Notes: generated from the sequence alone by a model not told the origin. Positions 6,194-15,484 are shown, counted from the first letter of the stretch. The stretch: DNA of 16,494 nt from Lachnospiraceae bacterium UBA1766 (GCA_002314715.1 DCGY01000096.1:24286-40779), one strand, 5' to 3'. A program made the numbers and translations.

Positions 6194-8206
6194 ATGAATG
6201 GTAAATGGTCTCAGTTGTGGTTGAAATACGATTCCAAAAAGGAATGCGGAAATGCAGCTTTTTTGCAGGCGGTTACAATCTGTGGGTTTGATGAAAATCA
6301 TGCGGTGGTAAAGAATGCAATCGAGGAGTTGAAGATGGGAGCGCAGGGAATGCTTGGTGTTGCCCCTTCCATTTCAGCAGGAGGTTGTGAAAGCGATAAG
6401 AACGGTTTGGCCATTGTGAAGGTGGCAAAGCAGGAAGAAAACATCCTGGAAGAGGGTTATTCCTTGGAAGCAAAGGACGGCACGCTTACCTTAAAGGCTT
6501 GCGATGAGAAGGGACTTTTGTATGGTATCTTCCACGTGCTGCGTGTGGTTTCCATGGAGAAGAGTCTGGCAGAGGTGAATATTCTTTGCAATCCCAGCAA
6601 TCCTCTTCGTATGTACAATCATTGGGACAATATGGACGGAAGTATCGAAAGAGGATATTCCGGTCTTTCCTTCTTTTATGAGAATAACGAAATCATTATA
6701 AACGAGCGAACCAAAGACTATGCCAGATTGATTGCCAGCGTGGGAATCAATGGGGTGGTAATCAACAATGTAAATGTAAAACAGGCGGCCACTTATCTGA
6801 TTGATAAAAGATATTTTCAGGAAGTTTGTCGGCTGGCAACCCTGTTTGCAGGATATGGTATCAAATTATTCCTGAGCTTAAATTATGCCGCTACCATCGA
6901 GCTTGGCGGTTTGGACAGTGCAGATCCCTTGGAGCCTAAGGTAATTGCATGGTGGCAGGGCAAAATGAAGGAAGTGTTTGAGACCATACCGAATCTTGGA
7001 GGCTTTTTGGTAAAGGCGGACTCCGAAGGACGTCCCGGCCCCTTTACCTACGGCAGAACCCAGGCAGATGGTGCAAACATGCTTGCAGATATTGTTAAGC
7101 CTTATGGTGGTATCATTATTTGGAGATGCTTTGTATATAACTGTACCCAGGACTGGAGAGACTATAAGACGGACAGAGCAAGAGCCGGCTATGATAATTT
7201 TATTAAGATGGACGGAGATTATCATGAAAATGTTATTCTCCAGATTAAGAATGGCCCCATGGACTTCCAGATTCGTGAGCCCATTTCTCCCCTTCTCGGT
7301 GGACTGAAGAAGACCAATCAGATGCTGGAGGTACAGGTAGCACAGGAATATACCGGACATCAGATTGATGTTTGCTATTTGATTCCCATGTTTAAAGAAA
7401 TTCTGAATTTCAAGACCTACTGCAAGGAAACCCAGGATACGGTGGCGGATGTTATCAGTGGCCGTACCATGGGAAATAAGAATGCGGGTATTGCGGCAGT
7501 CATTAATACCGGTAATGACTTGAATTGGACCGGAAATGAATTGGCAGCGGCAAATCTTTACGGTTTTGCCCGTTTGGCATATAATACAGACCTTTCCGCA
7601 GAGGAGATTTTAGACGAGTGGATTCCGCAGAGTATTTCTACTTCTTCTCAGGTAATTGAGAAGATTAAGCGTATTTTGCTTCCATCCAGAGTGGTATACG
7701 AAAACTATACCAGTCCTTTGGGAATCGGCTGGATGGTAACCCCTCATGAGCATTATGGATGTAGCGTGGATGGTTATGAGTATTCCCGTTGGGGAACTTA
7801 TCACAGAGCGGACCATTTGGGAATCGGCGTAGACAGAAGCGAGAACGGAACCGGATATGCGTTGCAGTACCATGAGCCCAATGCTTCCATGTACAATCAC
7901 ATGGAGACCTGCCCGGAAGAATTACTGTTATTCTTCCATCATGTACCATATACATATGTATTAAAGAGCAATAAGACCGTAATTCAGCATATTTATGACA
8001 GTCATTTTGAGGGCGTGGAGCAGGTAGAGGAAATGATTGCTACATGGGAAAGCTTAAAGGGAAGCATTGAGGATTCTGTTTTTGAATCTGTAAAAGCCCG
8101 ATTTGGTCGTCAGTTATATAATGCAAAGGAATGGAGAGATCAGGTAAACTCTTATTTCTATCGCAAGAGCGGAATTGCGGATGAGAAGAACCGCCCGATT
8201 TATTAA
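6194..8206 (+). CDS. Alpha-glucuronidase, glycoside hydrolase family 67
   Basis: GH67 enzymes remove (4-O-methyl-)glucuronic acid from the non-reducing end of xylo-oligosaccharides. This 670-residue protein is near the usual family length and starts at ATG 6194 with GGAGAGG at 6176-6182. The hallmark NHWDNMDGSIERGY block is at 142-155. Catalytic residues can be placed by family pattern: Glu278 in KADSEGRPGP as the acid, and Asp357 (NGPMDFQIREP) with Glu385 (QVAQEYTG) as the base pair. The 28-residue spacing of the latter two agrees with the known family arrangement. No signal peptide is present, so it acts in the cytoplasm on imported oligosaccharides. It is followed after 15 bases by the GH2 gene, which has its own ribosome site, so the two are co-transcribed. 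Upstream it is cut off from the GH3 gene by the array-bracketed island. Confidence 0.95.
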   Translation: MNGKWSQLWLKYDSKKECGNAAFLQAVTICGFDENHAVVKNAIEELKMGAQGMLGVAPSISAGGCESDKNGLAIVKVAKQEENILEEGYSLEAKDGTLTLKACDEKGLLYGIFHVLRVVSMEKSLAEVNILCNPSNPLRMYNHWDNMDGSIERGYSGLSFFYENNEIIINERTKDYARLIASVGINGVVINNVNVKQAATYLIDKRYFQEVCRLATLFAGYGIKLFLSLNYAATIELGGLDSADPLEPKVIAWWQGKMKEVFETIPNLGGFLVKADSEGRPGPFTYGRTQADGANMLADIVKPYGGIIIWRCFVYNCTQDWRDYKTDRARAGYDNFIKMDGDYHENVILQIKNGPMDFQIREPISPLLGGLKKTNQMLEVQVAQEYTGHQIDVCYLIPMFKEILNFKTYCKETQDTVADVISGRTMGNKNAGIAAVINTGNDLNWTGNELAAANLYGFARLAYNTDLSAEEILDEWIPQSISTSSQVIEKIKRILLPSRVVYENYTSPLGIGWMVTPHEHYGCSVDGYEYSRWGTYHRADHLGIGVDRSENGTGYALQYHEPNASMYNHMETCPEELLLFFHHVPYTYVLKSNKTVIQHIYDSHFEGVEQVEEMIATWESLKGSIEDSVFESVKARFGRQLYNAKEWRDQVNSYFYRKSGIADEKNRPIY

Positions 8207-8221
8207 TTAGGAGATTCGAAT

Positions 8222-11200
8222 ATGATTCAGGAAAAAACCATGGAATTGTTTGTAAAGGACTGGACCTTTTTAAAGACCCCTTTGGATACGGAACTTTCGG
8301 ATGTGAAACAAAAGATTGCATCGTTTCAGCCGGTGGAATTGCCTCATGACTGGTTGATTTATCAATCCAGGGATTTGTATGAGGACAGTTTCGGCTGGTA
8401 TCGAAAGCTGATAACGGTGGAAGAGAAAGCAAAGCATTTTCTCCTCCGTTTTGACGGTGTATATATGAATTGCACGGTTTATGTCAATGAAAAGGCCGTG
8501 TTTGACTGGAAATACGGATATTCCACCTTTACAGTGGACCTTGCGGCATATTTGGAGCAGGGAGAAAATGAGTTGATGGTGTTAGTGCGTCATCAGTCTC
8601 CCAATTCCCGTTGGTACTCCGGTGCCGGAATTTATCGAAATGTTTGGAAAAAAGAGTGCGGAGAGTGTTTCCTTCCCCTGGACGGAACCTATGTGGTAAC
8701 TTCTTTGGCAGACAAGAATATTTCTTTGTATAAGCCACTTCCTTCCGATTGCGATTTTCAGATGGATTTGGAGACGGAAGTAGAGGGTGCAGGCGACAAT
8801 ACACTTGTAGCATATTCCCTGTGGCAGCAGGAAGCCTGCGTGGCAGAGCTTGGTGTATCCAAGGTAGAGGAAAAGAAGGCCAGTCTCCTGACTACAATCA
8901 AAGCGCCGAAGCTTTGGAGCATCGACAATCCCAATTGCTACGAATTGCACGTGGATTTAATGGATGGTGCGAAGAAGGTGGACAGCCAGCAATATACGGT
9001 AGGATTCCGCACCAAGGCTTTTGATCCGGAAAAGGGATTTTTCCTCAATGGAAGCTATGTAAAGGTTCACGGAGTATGTGAGCACCATGACTTGGGAAGT
9101 CTTGGTTCTGCATTCCATCTGGAGGCATTGCGCCGTCAGTTTGTCATTCTAAAGGAAATGGGCGCCAATGGTATTCGTACCAGCCATAATATGCCGGCCC
9201 CGGAATTTATGGAGCTGGCAGACCGTATGGGATTTTTGGTATTAAGTGAAGCCTTTGATATGTGGGAGCGTCCCAAAACTACCTACGATTATGCCAGATT
9301 CTTTATCGAATGGGCAGGAAAAGATGTGGAGAGCTGGGTGAGAAGAGACCGAAATCACCCCAGCCTTTTGATGTGGTCTATCGGAAACGAAATCTATGAT
9401 ACCCATGCTGACGCCCATGGTCAGGAGATTACCAGAAGACTTTGCGGATATGTGAAGCAGCATGACCCCAAGGGCAATGCGGAGCCTACCATTGGTTCCA
9501 ATTACATGCCTTGGGAGGGTGCGCAGAATTGTGCGGATATCGTAAAGATGGCCGGCTACAATTATGGAGAGCGGTACTATGCGGACCATCATAAGGCCCA
9601 TCCCGATTGGATTATGTACGGCAGCGAGACCGCTTCTGTGGTTCAGAGCCGTGGCATTTATCATTTCCCGCTTTCCCAGTCCATTTTGTCCGATGAGGAT
9701 GAGCAGTGCTCTGCCCTGGGGAATTCCTCTACCAGCTGGGGTGCGGAGAGTACTGTGAAATGTATTACGGATGACAGAGATGCAACTTTTATCTGGGGTC
9801 AGTTTATCTGGACCGGATTTGATTATATCGGCGAGCCGACGCCTTATCATACCAAGAATTCCTATTTTGGACAAATTGATACCGCTGGTTTCCCGAAGGA
9901 TTCTTATTATATTTTCCAGGCAGAGTGGACCGATTACAAGAAGGCTCCTATGGTGCATTTGTATCCCTATTGGGACTTTAATCCCGGTCAGAAGATCGAT
10001 GTATGCGTATGCTCCAACTGTCCTGAGGTGGAGTTGTTTGTAAACGGAAAATCCATGGGTAGAAAGCAATTTGACCATCAGCACGGTCTGGAGCTTTTGG
10101 CCAACTGGCAGGTGCCTTATGAGGCCGGCACGATTCTTGCAATTGCTTATGATGAGCAAGGGCTTGAAGTGGCAAGACAGCAGCATGTTTCATTTGGAAC
10201 CGGTAAGTCGCTTGTACTTACTGCAGATAAATCATCCTTGCAGGCAGACGGAAAAGACCTGTGTTTCCTGACCATTGAGACTGTGGACGAAAACGGTAAT
10301 CCGGTGGAGAATGCGGTGGATTATGTTGATGTAAAGGTGGAGGGCGAAGGCCGTCTGTTGGGAATGGACAATGGTGACAGTACCGATGTGGATTCCTATA
10401 AGTGCGGTACCCGTAAGCTTTTCTCCGGCAAGCTCTTAGCGATTGTGGGAAGTACCACAAAGGCCGGTTCGATTCGCGTAACGGTTACCGGAGAGGGCTT
10501 GGAGCCTGCATCTTTAGAGCTTCTTTCCTGTGGGGAAACCTTGGAGGAGGGTTATCTGGAGGATTGCCAGGATACACCTTTTGACGGAAGAAAGACCATT
10601 CCGGTGCGCAAGGTGGAACTGGTGGCGCATGGGGATACAAAGCTTACCCCTGACTGCAAGGAAGTTTTGATTGATGCGAACATTTTCCCTGCAAATGCCG
10701 ATGATGTGGAATTGATTTTCAGAGTAGTAAACGATACCGGTATTGAAGTGAATACCGCAAAGATTGAAAAGGTTACAAATGAAGACGGCAGGATTTCCGC
10801 GAAGCTGGTGGCACTGGGAGACGGTGCTTTCAAGGTGCGCTGTATGGCAAAGGACTCGATGGGAAAGATAACTGTAATTTCCCAGTTGGAATTTGAGGCT
10901 ACCGGTCTTGGTACGACCTTCCTGAATCCTTACGAACTGATTACGGCAGGACTTTTCAGTGACAGTATCGGAGATATCGGAAACGGAAATGAAAAGGGTA
11001 TTTCCACCGCAAGAGACGGTGTCAGTGGAGTGGTGTTTGACAATGTGGACTTTGGCGATTACGGCTCCGACGAGTTGACCATGCCGATCTTTGCCTTGGA
11101 TGGACAGACTTACGAAATTGATATCTGGCTGGGCAAGCCCTTGGCAGAGGGCAGCCGACTGCTTACTACGGTGCAATATCAGAAGCCTCCGATTTGGAAT

Positions 11201-11689
11201 GTATACCAGGAGGAGACCTTTAAATTGCCGGAGCGAATTAAGGGTGTTGTAAGCATTGGATTTACTTTGAAATTTAAGGTACACATTAAGGGCTTCTATT
11301 TCACGAAGCAGAATAAGGCCTATGGCAGGCTGTTTGCAATGGAGGCAAATCGTGTGTATGGAGATACCTTCGAAAAGAAAGAAAAATATGTAGAAGAAAT
11401 CGGAAATAACGTAACTTTGGAATATGATGATATGCATTTTGACCAGGAGGGCGCAACCCGGGTAACCATTTGCGGACGTACTCCGTTAGCCAATAATACG
11501 ATTCACATGCGGTTTACGCCGTCTGACGGTGGAGAAATCGTAAGTCGTATGGCGGAGTTCGCGGGAGACGGTACCGGAGAATATCGGGTACAGACCTTCT
11601 CGATTGAAAAACTGTCCGGTGTAGGCCGTTTGGATTTTGTATTCCTGCCCGGAAGCCAGTTTGATTTTGCATATTTTCAATTTCAATAA
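8222..11689 (+). CDS. Large glycoside hydrolase family 2 protein with C-terminal accessory domains
   Basis: This 1155-residue enzyme starts at ATG 8222 after TAGGAGA. Domains in order: the N-terminal jelly-roll sugar-binding domain (about 1-150, with FGWYRK and RWYSGAGIYRNVW), an Ig-like domain (155-265), and the TIM barrel (266-575). Next come a DUF4982-like segment (about 580-645), an invasin/Ig-like domain (655-770), another Ig-like domain (about 795-895) and CBM6-like segments to the end. The GH2 signature IRTSHNMPAPEF is at 318-329, the acid/base is Glu390 (SIGNE) and the nucleophile Glu469 (YGSETAS). Members with this layout are usually annotated beta-galactosidase, but the GH67 neighbour suggests a hemicellulose side-chain or backbone activity. 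No signal peptide is seen, so it is probably cytoplasmic despite carrying binding modules. Exact substrate is uncertain. Confidence 0.92.
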   Translation: MIQEKTMELFVKDWTFLKTPLDTELSDVKQKIASFQPVELPHDWLIYQSRDLYEDSFGWYRKLITVEEKAKHFLLRFDGVYMNCTVYVNEKAVFDWKYGYSTFTVDLAAYLEQGENELMVLVRHQSPNSRWYSGAGIYRNVWKKECGECFLPLDGTYVVTSLADKNISLYKPLPSDCDFQMDLETEVEGAGDNTLVAYSLWQQEACVAELGVSKVEEKKASLLTTIKAPKLWSIDNPNCYELHVDLMDGAKKVDSQQYTVGFRTKAFDPEKGFFLNGSYVKVHGVCEHHDLGSLGSAFHLEALRRQFVILKEMGANGIRTSHNMPAPEFMELADRMGFLVLSEAFDMWERPKTTYDYARFFIEWAGKDVESWVRRDRNHPSLLMWSIGNEIYDTHADAHGQEITRRLCGYVKQHDPKGNAEPTIGSNYMPWEGAQNCADIVKMAGYNYGERYYADHHKAHPDWIMYGSETASVVQSRGIYHFPLSQSILSDEDEQCSALGNSSTSWGAESTVKCITDDRDATFIWGQFIWTGFDYIGEPTPYHTKNSYFGQIDTAGFPKDSYYIFQAEWTDYKKAPMVHLYPYWDFNPGQKIDVCVCSNCPEVELFVNGKSMGRKQFDHQHGLELLANWQVPYEAGTILAIAYDEQGLEVARQQHVSFGTGKSLVLTADKSSLQADGKDLCFLTIETVDENGNPVENAVDYVDVKVEGEGRLLGMDNGDSTDVDSYKCGTRKLFSGKLLAIVGSTTKAGSIRVTVTGEGLEPASLELLSCGETLEEGYLEDCQDTPFDGRKTIPVRKVELVAHGDTKLTPDCKEVLIDANIFPANADDVELIFRVVNDTGIEVNTAKIEKVTNEDGRISAKLVALGDGAFKVRCMAKDSMGKITVISQLEFEATGLGTTFLNPYELITAGLFSDSIGDIGNGNEKGISTARDGVSGVVFDNVDFGDYGSDELTMPIFALDGQTYEIDIWLGKPLAEGSRLLTTVQYQKPPIWNVYQEETFKLPERIKGVVSIGFTLKFKVHIKGFYFTKQNKAYGRLFAMEANRVYGDTFEKKEKYVEEIGNNVTLEYDDMHFDQEGATRVTICGRTPLANNTIHMRFTPSDGGEIVSRMAEFAGDGTGEYRVQTFSIEKLSGVGRLDFVFLPGSQFDFAYFQFQ

Positions 11690-11704
11690 AAGGAGTTTTT
11701 GAAA

Positions 11705-12667
11705 ATGTTAAGTTTATTGTTACCAAATCTGTCAGCTGCACATATGGCTTTTTTTGGTATTCTGTTTGCCTTTTTTGCTACGGTAATTGCCACTTCGAAA
11801 TTAGCTCCCTTCTTACCCAAGGACGGAGGAAGAGCCTTTGCCCATGACGGGAAATTATCCGCAGGTAAACCCAGAGGGGCAGGTATCATTTTTGTCATTG
11901 CCTTTGTGGTATCCGTGCTTTTGTTTGTACCGTTGGAGCCGGAAATCATTATTTACATGGTTTTGATTTTTGTGTGCATGATGACCGGTTTTTTGGATGA
12001 TGCAGCAGAGAAGCCTTGGGGAGAATACAAAAAAGGATTTTTGGATTTGTGTGTGGCAGCGTTAACCGCATTGACCTTTTTGAAATACAATTCCAGCACC
12101 ATCGAATTGTCTTTTTTCCATGTATCAATTACATTGCATCCCATTGTGTATGCTATTTTAGCGGTGATTTTGGTATGGACTTCCGTCAACGTTACCAACT
12201 GTGCAGACGGTGTGGACGGACTCTCCGGTACGCTGACCATCGTTACCTTGATGACGATTTACGGAATCAATCGTGTCAAAGGATTGCCGGATTTCTTTTC
12301 TTTGACAATTCTTTTGTTTGCGGTATCGATTCTGGGTTATCTTTGGTATAATGCCACACCCAGTAAACTGATGATGGGTGACGCCGGTTCCCGTGCCATG
12401 GGACTTTTCATCGCAATAGCGATTATGAAAACCGGTTCCCCTTTGTTGTATATTCCGGTGGCATTGGTGCTCTTGTTGGACGGAGGATTGGGTCTGCTCA
12501 AGGTATCCCTGATTCGTTTTTGCAAGATTCACATTATGAAAAATATTCGTACACCCTTACATGACCATGTGAGAAAAGTATGGGATTGGTCCAATACACA
12601 GACCGTATTTCGCTTTGCCATCATTCAGATTATTTTGGCGGTAGCGGTTATCTATGGAATTCAGTAA
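11705..12667 (+). CDS. MraY/WecA-family undecaprenyl-phosphate phospho-sugar transferase (MraY-like)
   Basis: This is a 320-residue polytopic membrane protein with about ten hydrophobic segments. ATG 11705 is chosen because AGGAG at 11691-11695 is 9 bases away; the in-frame TTG 11699 is too close. Family motifs are KLSAGKPRGAG (50-60, the KxGTPTMGG region), FLDDAAEK with Asp98/Asp99, NCADGVDGLSG (165-175), MMGDAGSRAMG with Asp226, and TPLHDHVRK (283-291) in place of the MraY HHH motif. It transfers a phospho-sugar from a UDP-sugar to a polyprenyl phosphate at the inner membrane face, for peptidoglycan or another envelope polymer. The altered His motif and location outside a division and cell-wall cluster leave open a paralogue rather than the essential MraY. 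It starts 15 bases after the GH2 stop and is followed closely by greA. Confidence 0.82.
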   Translation: MLSLLLPNLSAAHMAFFGILFAFFATVIATSKLAPFLPKDGGRAFAHDGKLSAGKPRGAGIIFVIAFVVSVLLFVPLEPEIIIYMVLIFVCMMTGFLDDAAEKPWGEYKKGFLDLCVAALTALTFLKYNSSTIELSFFHVSITLHPIVYAILAVILVWTSVNVTNCADGVDGLSGTLTIVTLMTIYGINRVKGLPDFFSLTILLFAVSILGYLWYNATPSKLMMGDAGSRAMGLFIAIAIMKTGSPLLYIPVALVLLLDGGLGLLKVSLIRFCKIHIMKNIRTPLHDHVRKVWDWSNTQTVFRFAIIQIILAVAVIYGIQ

Positions 12668-12678
12668 GGAGAAGAAAT

Positions 12679-13182
12679 ATGTTTGATCAGCTGACAGCCG
12701 GTGATATCAAAAAAATGGAAGAAGAAATTGAATACCGTAAGCTGGTGGTTCGTCCACAGGCGCTGGAGGATGTAAAAGAGACCAGAGCGCACGGTGATTT
12801 GAGTGAAAATTTTGAGTATCATGCGGCAAAGAAATTTAAAAATCAAAACGAAAGCAGAATTCGATATTTGGAGAGAATGATTCGTACCGCCAATGTAATT
12901 TCGGATGAGTCTGCGGAGGACGAGGTGGGTATCAACAATACCGTTACCGTGGAATTCGTGGATGATCAAAGCACGGAGGTCTATCGAATTGTCACTACCG
13001 TCAGGGGCAATTCCCTGGAGGGACTTATCAGCAACGAATCTCCCATGGGAAAGGCACTTCTGGGCCATAAGGTTGGAGATGTGTGTCATGTACAGGTAAA
13101 TGATGCGGTAGGGTATGATGTAGTCATCAAAAACATCGAAAATACGGTAGATGACAGTAGCGACAAGATAAGGAGTTTTTAG
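12679..13182 (+). CDS. greA: Transcription elongation factor GreA/GreB family
   Basis: This 167-residue protein rescues backtracked RNA polymerase by stimulating transcript cleavage through its coiled-coil tip. The N-terminal coiled coil has the signature RAHGDLSENFEYHAAKK with tip acids Asp40 and Glu43 retained. The C-terminal FKBP-like domain (about 85-160) contains GNSLEGLISNESPMGKALLGHKVGD, matching the conserved SP-GKALLGK-GD region. ATG 12679 is chosen for AAGGAGAAG just upstream; the longer in-frame extension to 12580 would overlap the preceding gene. Length is slightly above the usual ~158 residues. It may be a GreA paralogue, since these bacteria often carry more than one. Confidence 0.9.
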   Translation: MFDQLTAGDIKKMEEEIEYRKLVVRPQALEDVKETRAHGDLSENFEYHAAKKFKNQNESRIRYLERMIRTANVISDESAEDEVGINNTVTVEFVDDQSTEVYRIVTTVRGNSLEGLISNESPMGKALLGHKVGDVCHVQVNDAVGYDVVIKNIENTVDDSSDKIRSF

Positions 13183-13189
13183 GAGTTTT

Positions 13190-14635
13190 ATGAAGGATTA
13201 TCTGTTATTTGATTTGGACGGAACCTTGACGGATCCCAAAATCGGAATTACCACCTGCGCTCAGCATGCCCTTCGTTCTTTTGGTATCGAGGTGGAAAAT
13301 CTGGACGAGTTGGAGCCTTTCATCGGGCCACCCCTAAAAACCAGTTTTATGGAGTTTTATCATTTGACCGAAGAACAGGCCAATGAGGCTATTCGGGTTT
13401 ACAGAGAGCGTTATGCAACCCAGGGCCAATATGAGAATGTGATTTATCCGGGAATTGCCAGAATGCTTCGCCACTTAAAACAAAAAGGACTTCATTTGGC
13501 AGTTGCTTCCAGTAAGACCACAAACTTTGTGGAAAGTATTCTGGACCATTTCGGAATTCGTAAGTATTTTGATGTGGTGGTGGGGAGCGAATTGGACGGA
13601 ACCCGCTCCACGAAAACCGAGGTGATGCAGGAGGCCCTTTCACAACTGTTCAAAAATATTCCCGTAAACAAAGAGCGGGTGTATATGATTGGAGACCGAA
13701 ACTTTGATATTGTCGGCGCGAAGGAACTAAAGGTGGAAAGCGTGGGCGTAACATACGGCTACGGCGGTATGGAGGAACTTCGGGAAGCTCATGCGGATTA
13801 CATTGTTCGTTCCGTCAGAGAGTTGGAGGAGTTTCTGCTTCGGGGCTTTTCCGATGAAGAGATTCAGGAAACCGTTTCCTCCAAGGTGATGGGCGTATTC
13901 CTGCCGATTCTTTTATTCCTGATTGTCAGAAGCATCGTGCAAAATGCAGGGGGAATGCTATTCCAAAAAGATGGACAACTTGCGGATAATTTGCAAATAC
14001 TGATTGCCGGCATGGGATTTCTGGCCGGTGGTGCCGCAATGTTTCCCATGGCACAGAAGCAGATTCGACAGACCGAAAAGAAAGAGCGTCTGCACCGTCT
14101 GCTTATTTATCCGCCCCTCTATTATGTGATTGCGGTGGTTATGACAATCGGTTTCGTTTTTGGCATCACGATTTTGTTGAATTTATGTGGCCTGGTGGGA
14201 ATGTCGGGCGAGTATAAGCAGGTGAGTGAAAATCAGGTAGCAGGCAACATTTTTCTCCGACTCATTGTTTTTGGCTGTATCAGTCCGGTGGCGGAGGAGC
14301 TGGTTTTCCGAGGAATCGTTTTTAATCGATTCAAGGAATTCCCCAAGCTTCGGATAAAATATGTGCTGCTCTTGCAGGCACTACTATTCGGAATTTATCA
14401 CATGAATATTGTTCAGGGAATTTACGGATTCCTTATGGCGCTTTTGATTGCCTATGGATATGAGTATTTCGGAGAGTTCAAGGTGCCGGTACTGATGCAT
14501 GTGATTGCCAATGTATTGGCAGTTCTTCTGGCCGCCGTTTCGGTGCCGTGGATTTTTAAGGGCTGGATTGCATGCATTCTGTGTATGCTTGTTGGCGGTT
14601 TGTCATTGCATTATTTGAAAAAACATCGAGCTTAA
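13190..14635 (+). CDS. HAD-family phosphatase fused to a CPBP intramembrane metalloprotease
   Basis: This single open frame of 481 residues carries two normally separate proteins. Residues 1-215 are a HAD hydrolase of phosphoglycolate phosphatase type: nucleophile DLDGT (Asp8, Asp10), a helical cap, SSKT (107-110), Lys142, and GDRNFD (168-173). After a short linker (218-232), residues 233-481 form a multi-helix membrane domain with CPBP (Abi) motifs: EELVFR (Glu369, Glu370, Arg374), FGIYHMN with His404, and MHVIAN with His437 and Asn441. Both active sites look complete. The gene starts 7 bases after greA with AGGAG at 13181-13185. The phosphatase should face the cytoplasm. Its substrate and the protease's target are unknown. 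No frameshift or internal ribosome site is evident at the junction. Confidence 0.9.
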   Translation: MKDYLLFDLDGTLTDPKIGITTCAQHALRSFGIEVENLDELEPFIGPPLKTSFMEFYHLTEEQANEAIRVYRERYATQGQYENVIYPGIARMLRHLKQKGLHLAVASSKTTNFVESILDHFGIRKYFDVVVGSELDGTRSTKTEVMQEALSQLFKNIPVNKERVYMIGDRNFDIVGAKELKVESVGVTYGYGGMEELREAHADYIVRSVRELEEFLLRGFSDEEIQETVSSKVMGVFLPILLFLIVRSIVQNAGGMLFQKDGQLADNLQILIAGMGFLAGGAAMFPMAQKQIRQTEKKERLHRLLIYPPLYYVIAVVMTIGFVFGITILLNLCGLVGMSGEYKQVSENQVAGNIFLRLIVFGCISPVAEELVFRGIVFNRFKEFPKLRIKYVLLLQALLFGIYHMNIVQGIYGFLMALLIAYGYEYFGEFKVPVLMHVIANVLAVLLAAVSVPWIFKGWIACILCMLVGGLSLHYLKKHRA

Positions 14636-14648
14636 TGAGGAGAAGGAT

Positions 14649-15449
14649 ATGAAGTTTTCCATCATTGTGGTTTCGCTTAACCCGGGAAACAAATTAAAGG
14701 ACACATTGAAAAGTGTGCGGATGCAAACCTATCAGGATTATGAAGTGATCATAAAGGATGGCGGAAGTAAGGACGACAGTCTTTCTACCATCACGGAGGA
14801 ACTGAAGGACCAAAGAATCACCTTATATCAGGAACCGGACAAGTCGATTTACGAGGGGATGAATCAGGCAGTGGTTCATGCTACCGGAGATTATGTATAT
14901 TTCCTGAATTGCGGAGATGCTTTTCATGATGAAAAGGTTTTGGAAAGAGTGGCGGAATGCCTTTCAAAACAGGATGCCAAGTCCAGGATGATTTTGTACG
15001 GGAATATATTTGGAGTCAAAAACCAGGTATGGATCAGTCCCTCGCCTGTGATTAACGGATTTACCTGTTATCGAAATGTGCCCTGTCACCAGGCTTGCTT
15101 TTATGATACAGGGCTTTGCAAGGAAAAAGCCTTTGAGACCAAATTCAGAATTCGCGGGGATTATGAACACTTTTTATGGTGCTATTACCGGGGAAAAGCC
15201 GGCATGGTGTATCTGGATGCGCCTATCGCGGATTATGAGGGTGGTGGCTATTCCGAGACCAAAGAGAACCTGAAGCGTTCCAAGAAGGAGCATAAGGAAA
15301 TTACAGAAAAATATATGTCCGGGAAGGACCTGTTCCGGTATCGTTCCATCATGTTGTTGACTTTGGCACCGGTGCGAACCCGGTTGTCCGAAAGCCCGGT
15401 TTTCTCGGGAATGTATAACAAACTTCGAAGCGGCTTGTATCGAAAGTAG
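14649..15449 (+). CDS. Family 2 glycosyltransferase
   Basis: This 266-residue GT-A fold enzyme transfers a sugar from a nucleotide donor to an envelope or exopolysaccharide acceptor. Visible motifs are FSIIVVSLNPGNKLKDTLKS at the N-terminus, KDGGSKDDS (36-44) for nucleotide binding, DKSIYEGMNQA (64-74), FLNCGD (85-90) in the DxD position, CHQACFYD (146-153) and GDYEHFLW (170-177). It resembles the WcaE-like group with an LNSGD motif rather than DDD. There is no transmembrane segment, so it is cytoplasmic or peripheral. It lies 13 bases after the HAD-CPBP gene with GAGGAGAAGG as ribosome site and ends the operon-like run. Donor and acceptor cannot be told from sequence; the nearby MraY-like gene fits a role in polymer synthesis. 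Confidence 0.9.
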   Translation: MKFSIIVVSLNPGNKLKDTLKSVRMQTYQDYEVIIKDGGSKDDSLSTITEELKDQRITLYQEPDKSIYEGMNQAVVHATGDYVYFLNCGDAFHDEKVLERVAECLSKQDAKSRMILYGNIFGVKNQVWISPSPVINGFTCYRNVPCHQACFYDTGLCKEKAFETKFRIRGDYEHFLWCYYRGKAGMVYLDAPIADYEGGGYSETKENLKRSKKEHKEITEKYMSGKDLFRYRSIMLLTLAPVRTRLSESPVFSGMYNKLRSGLYRK

Positions 15450-15484
15450 GCTGGTATTCAATTAACGGTGGTATGAAGAAAAAG

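Noticed and set aside
9242..11437. Two long minus-strand frames (314 and 307 codons) opposite the GH2 gene
   Set aside because: The GH2 frame has clear catalytic motifs and domain order throughout; the antisense frames show no recognisable family or ribosome sites.
12580..12678. N-terminally extended GreA
   Set aside because: The extension overlaps the MraY-like CDS and lacks a ribosome site, while ATG 12679 has one and gives a normal GreA N-terminus.
13820..13900. Frameshift or lost stop joining separate HAD and CPBP genes
   Set aside because: The frame continues smoothly through a plausible linker, with no ribosome site or start at the CPBP boundary to suggest two original genes joined by error.
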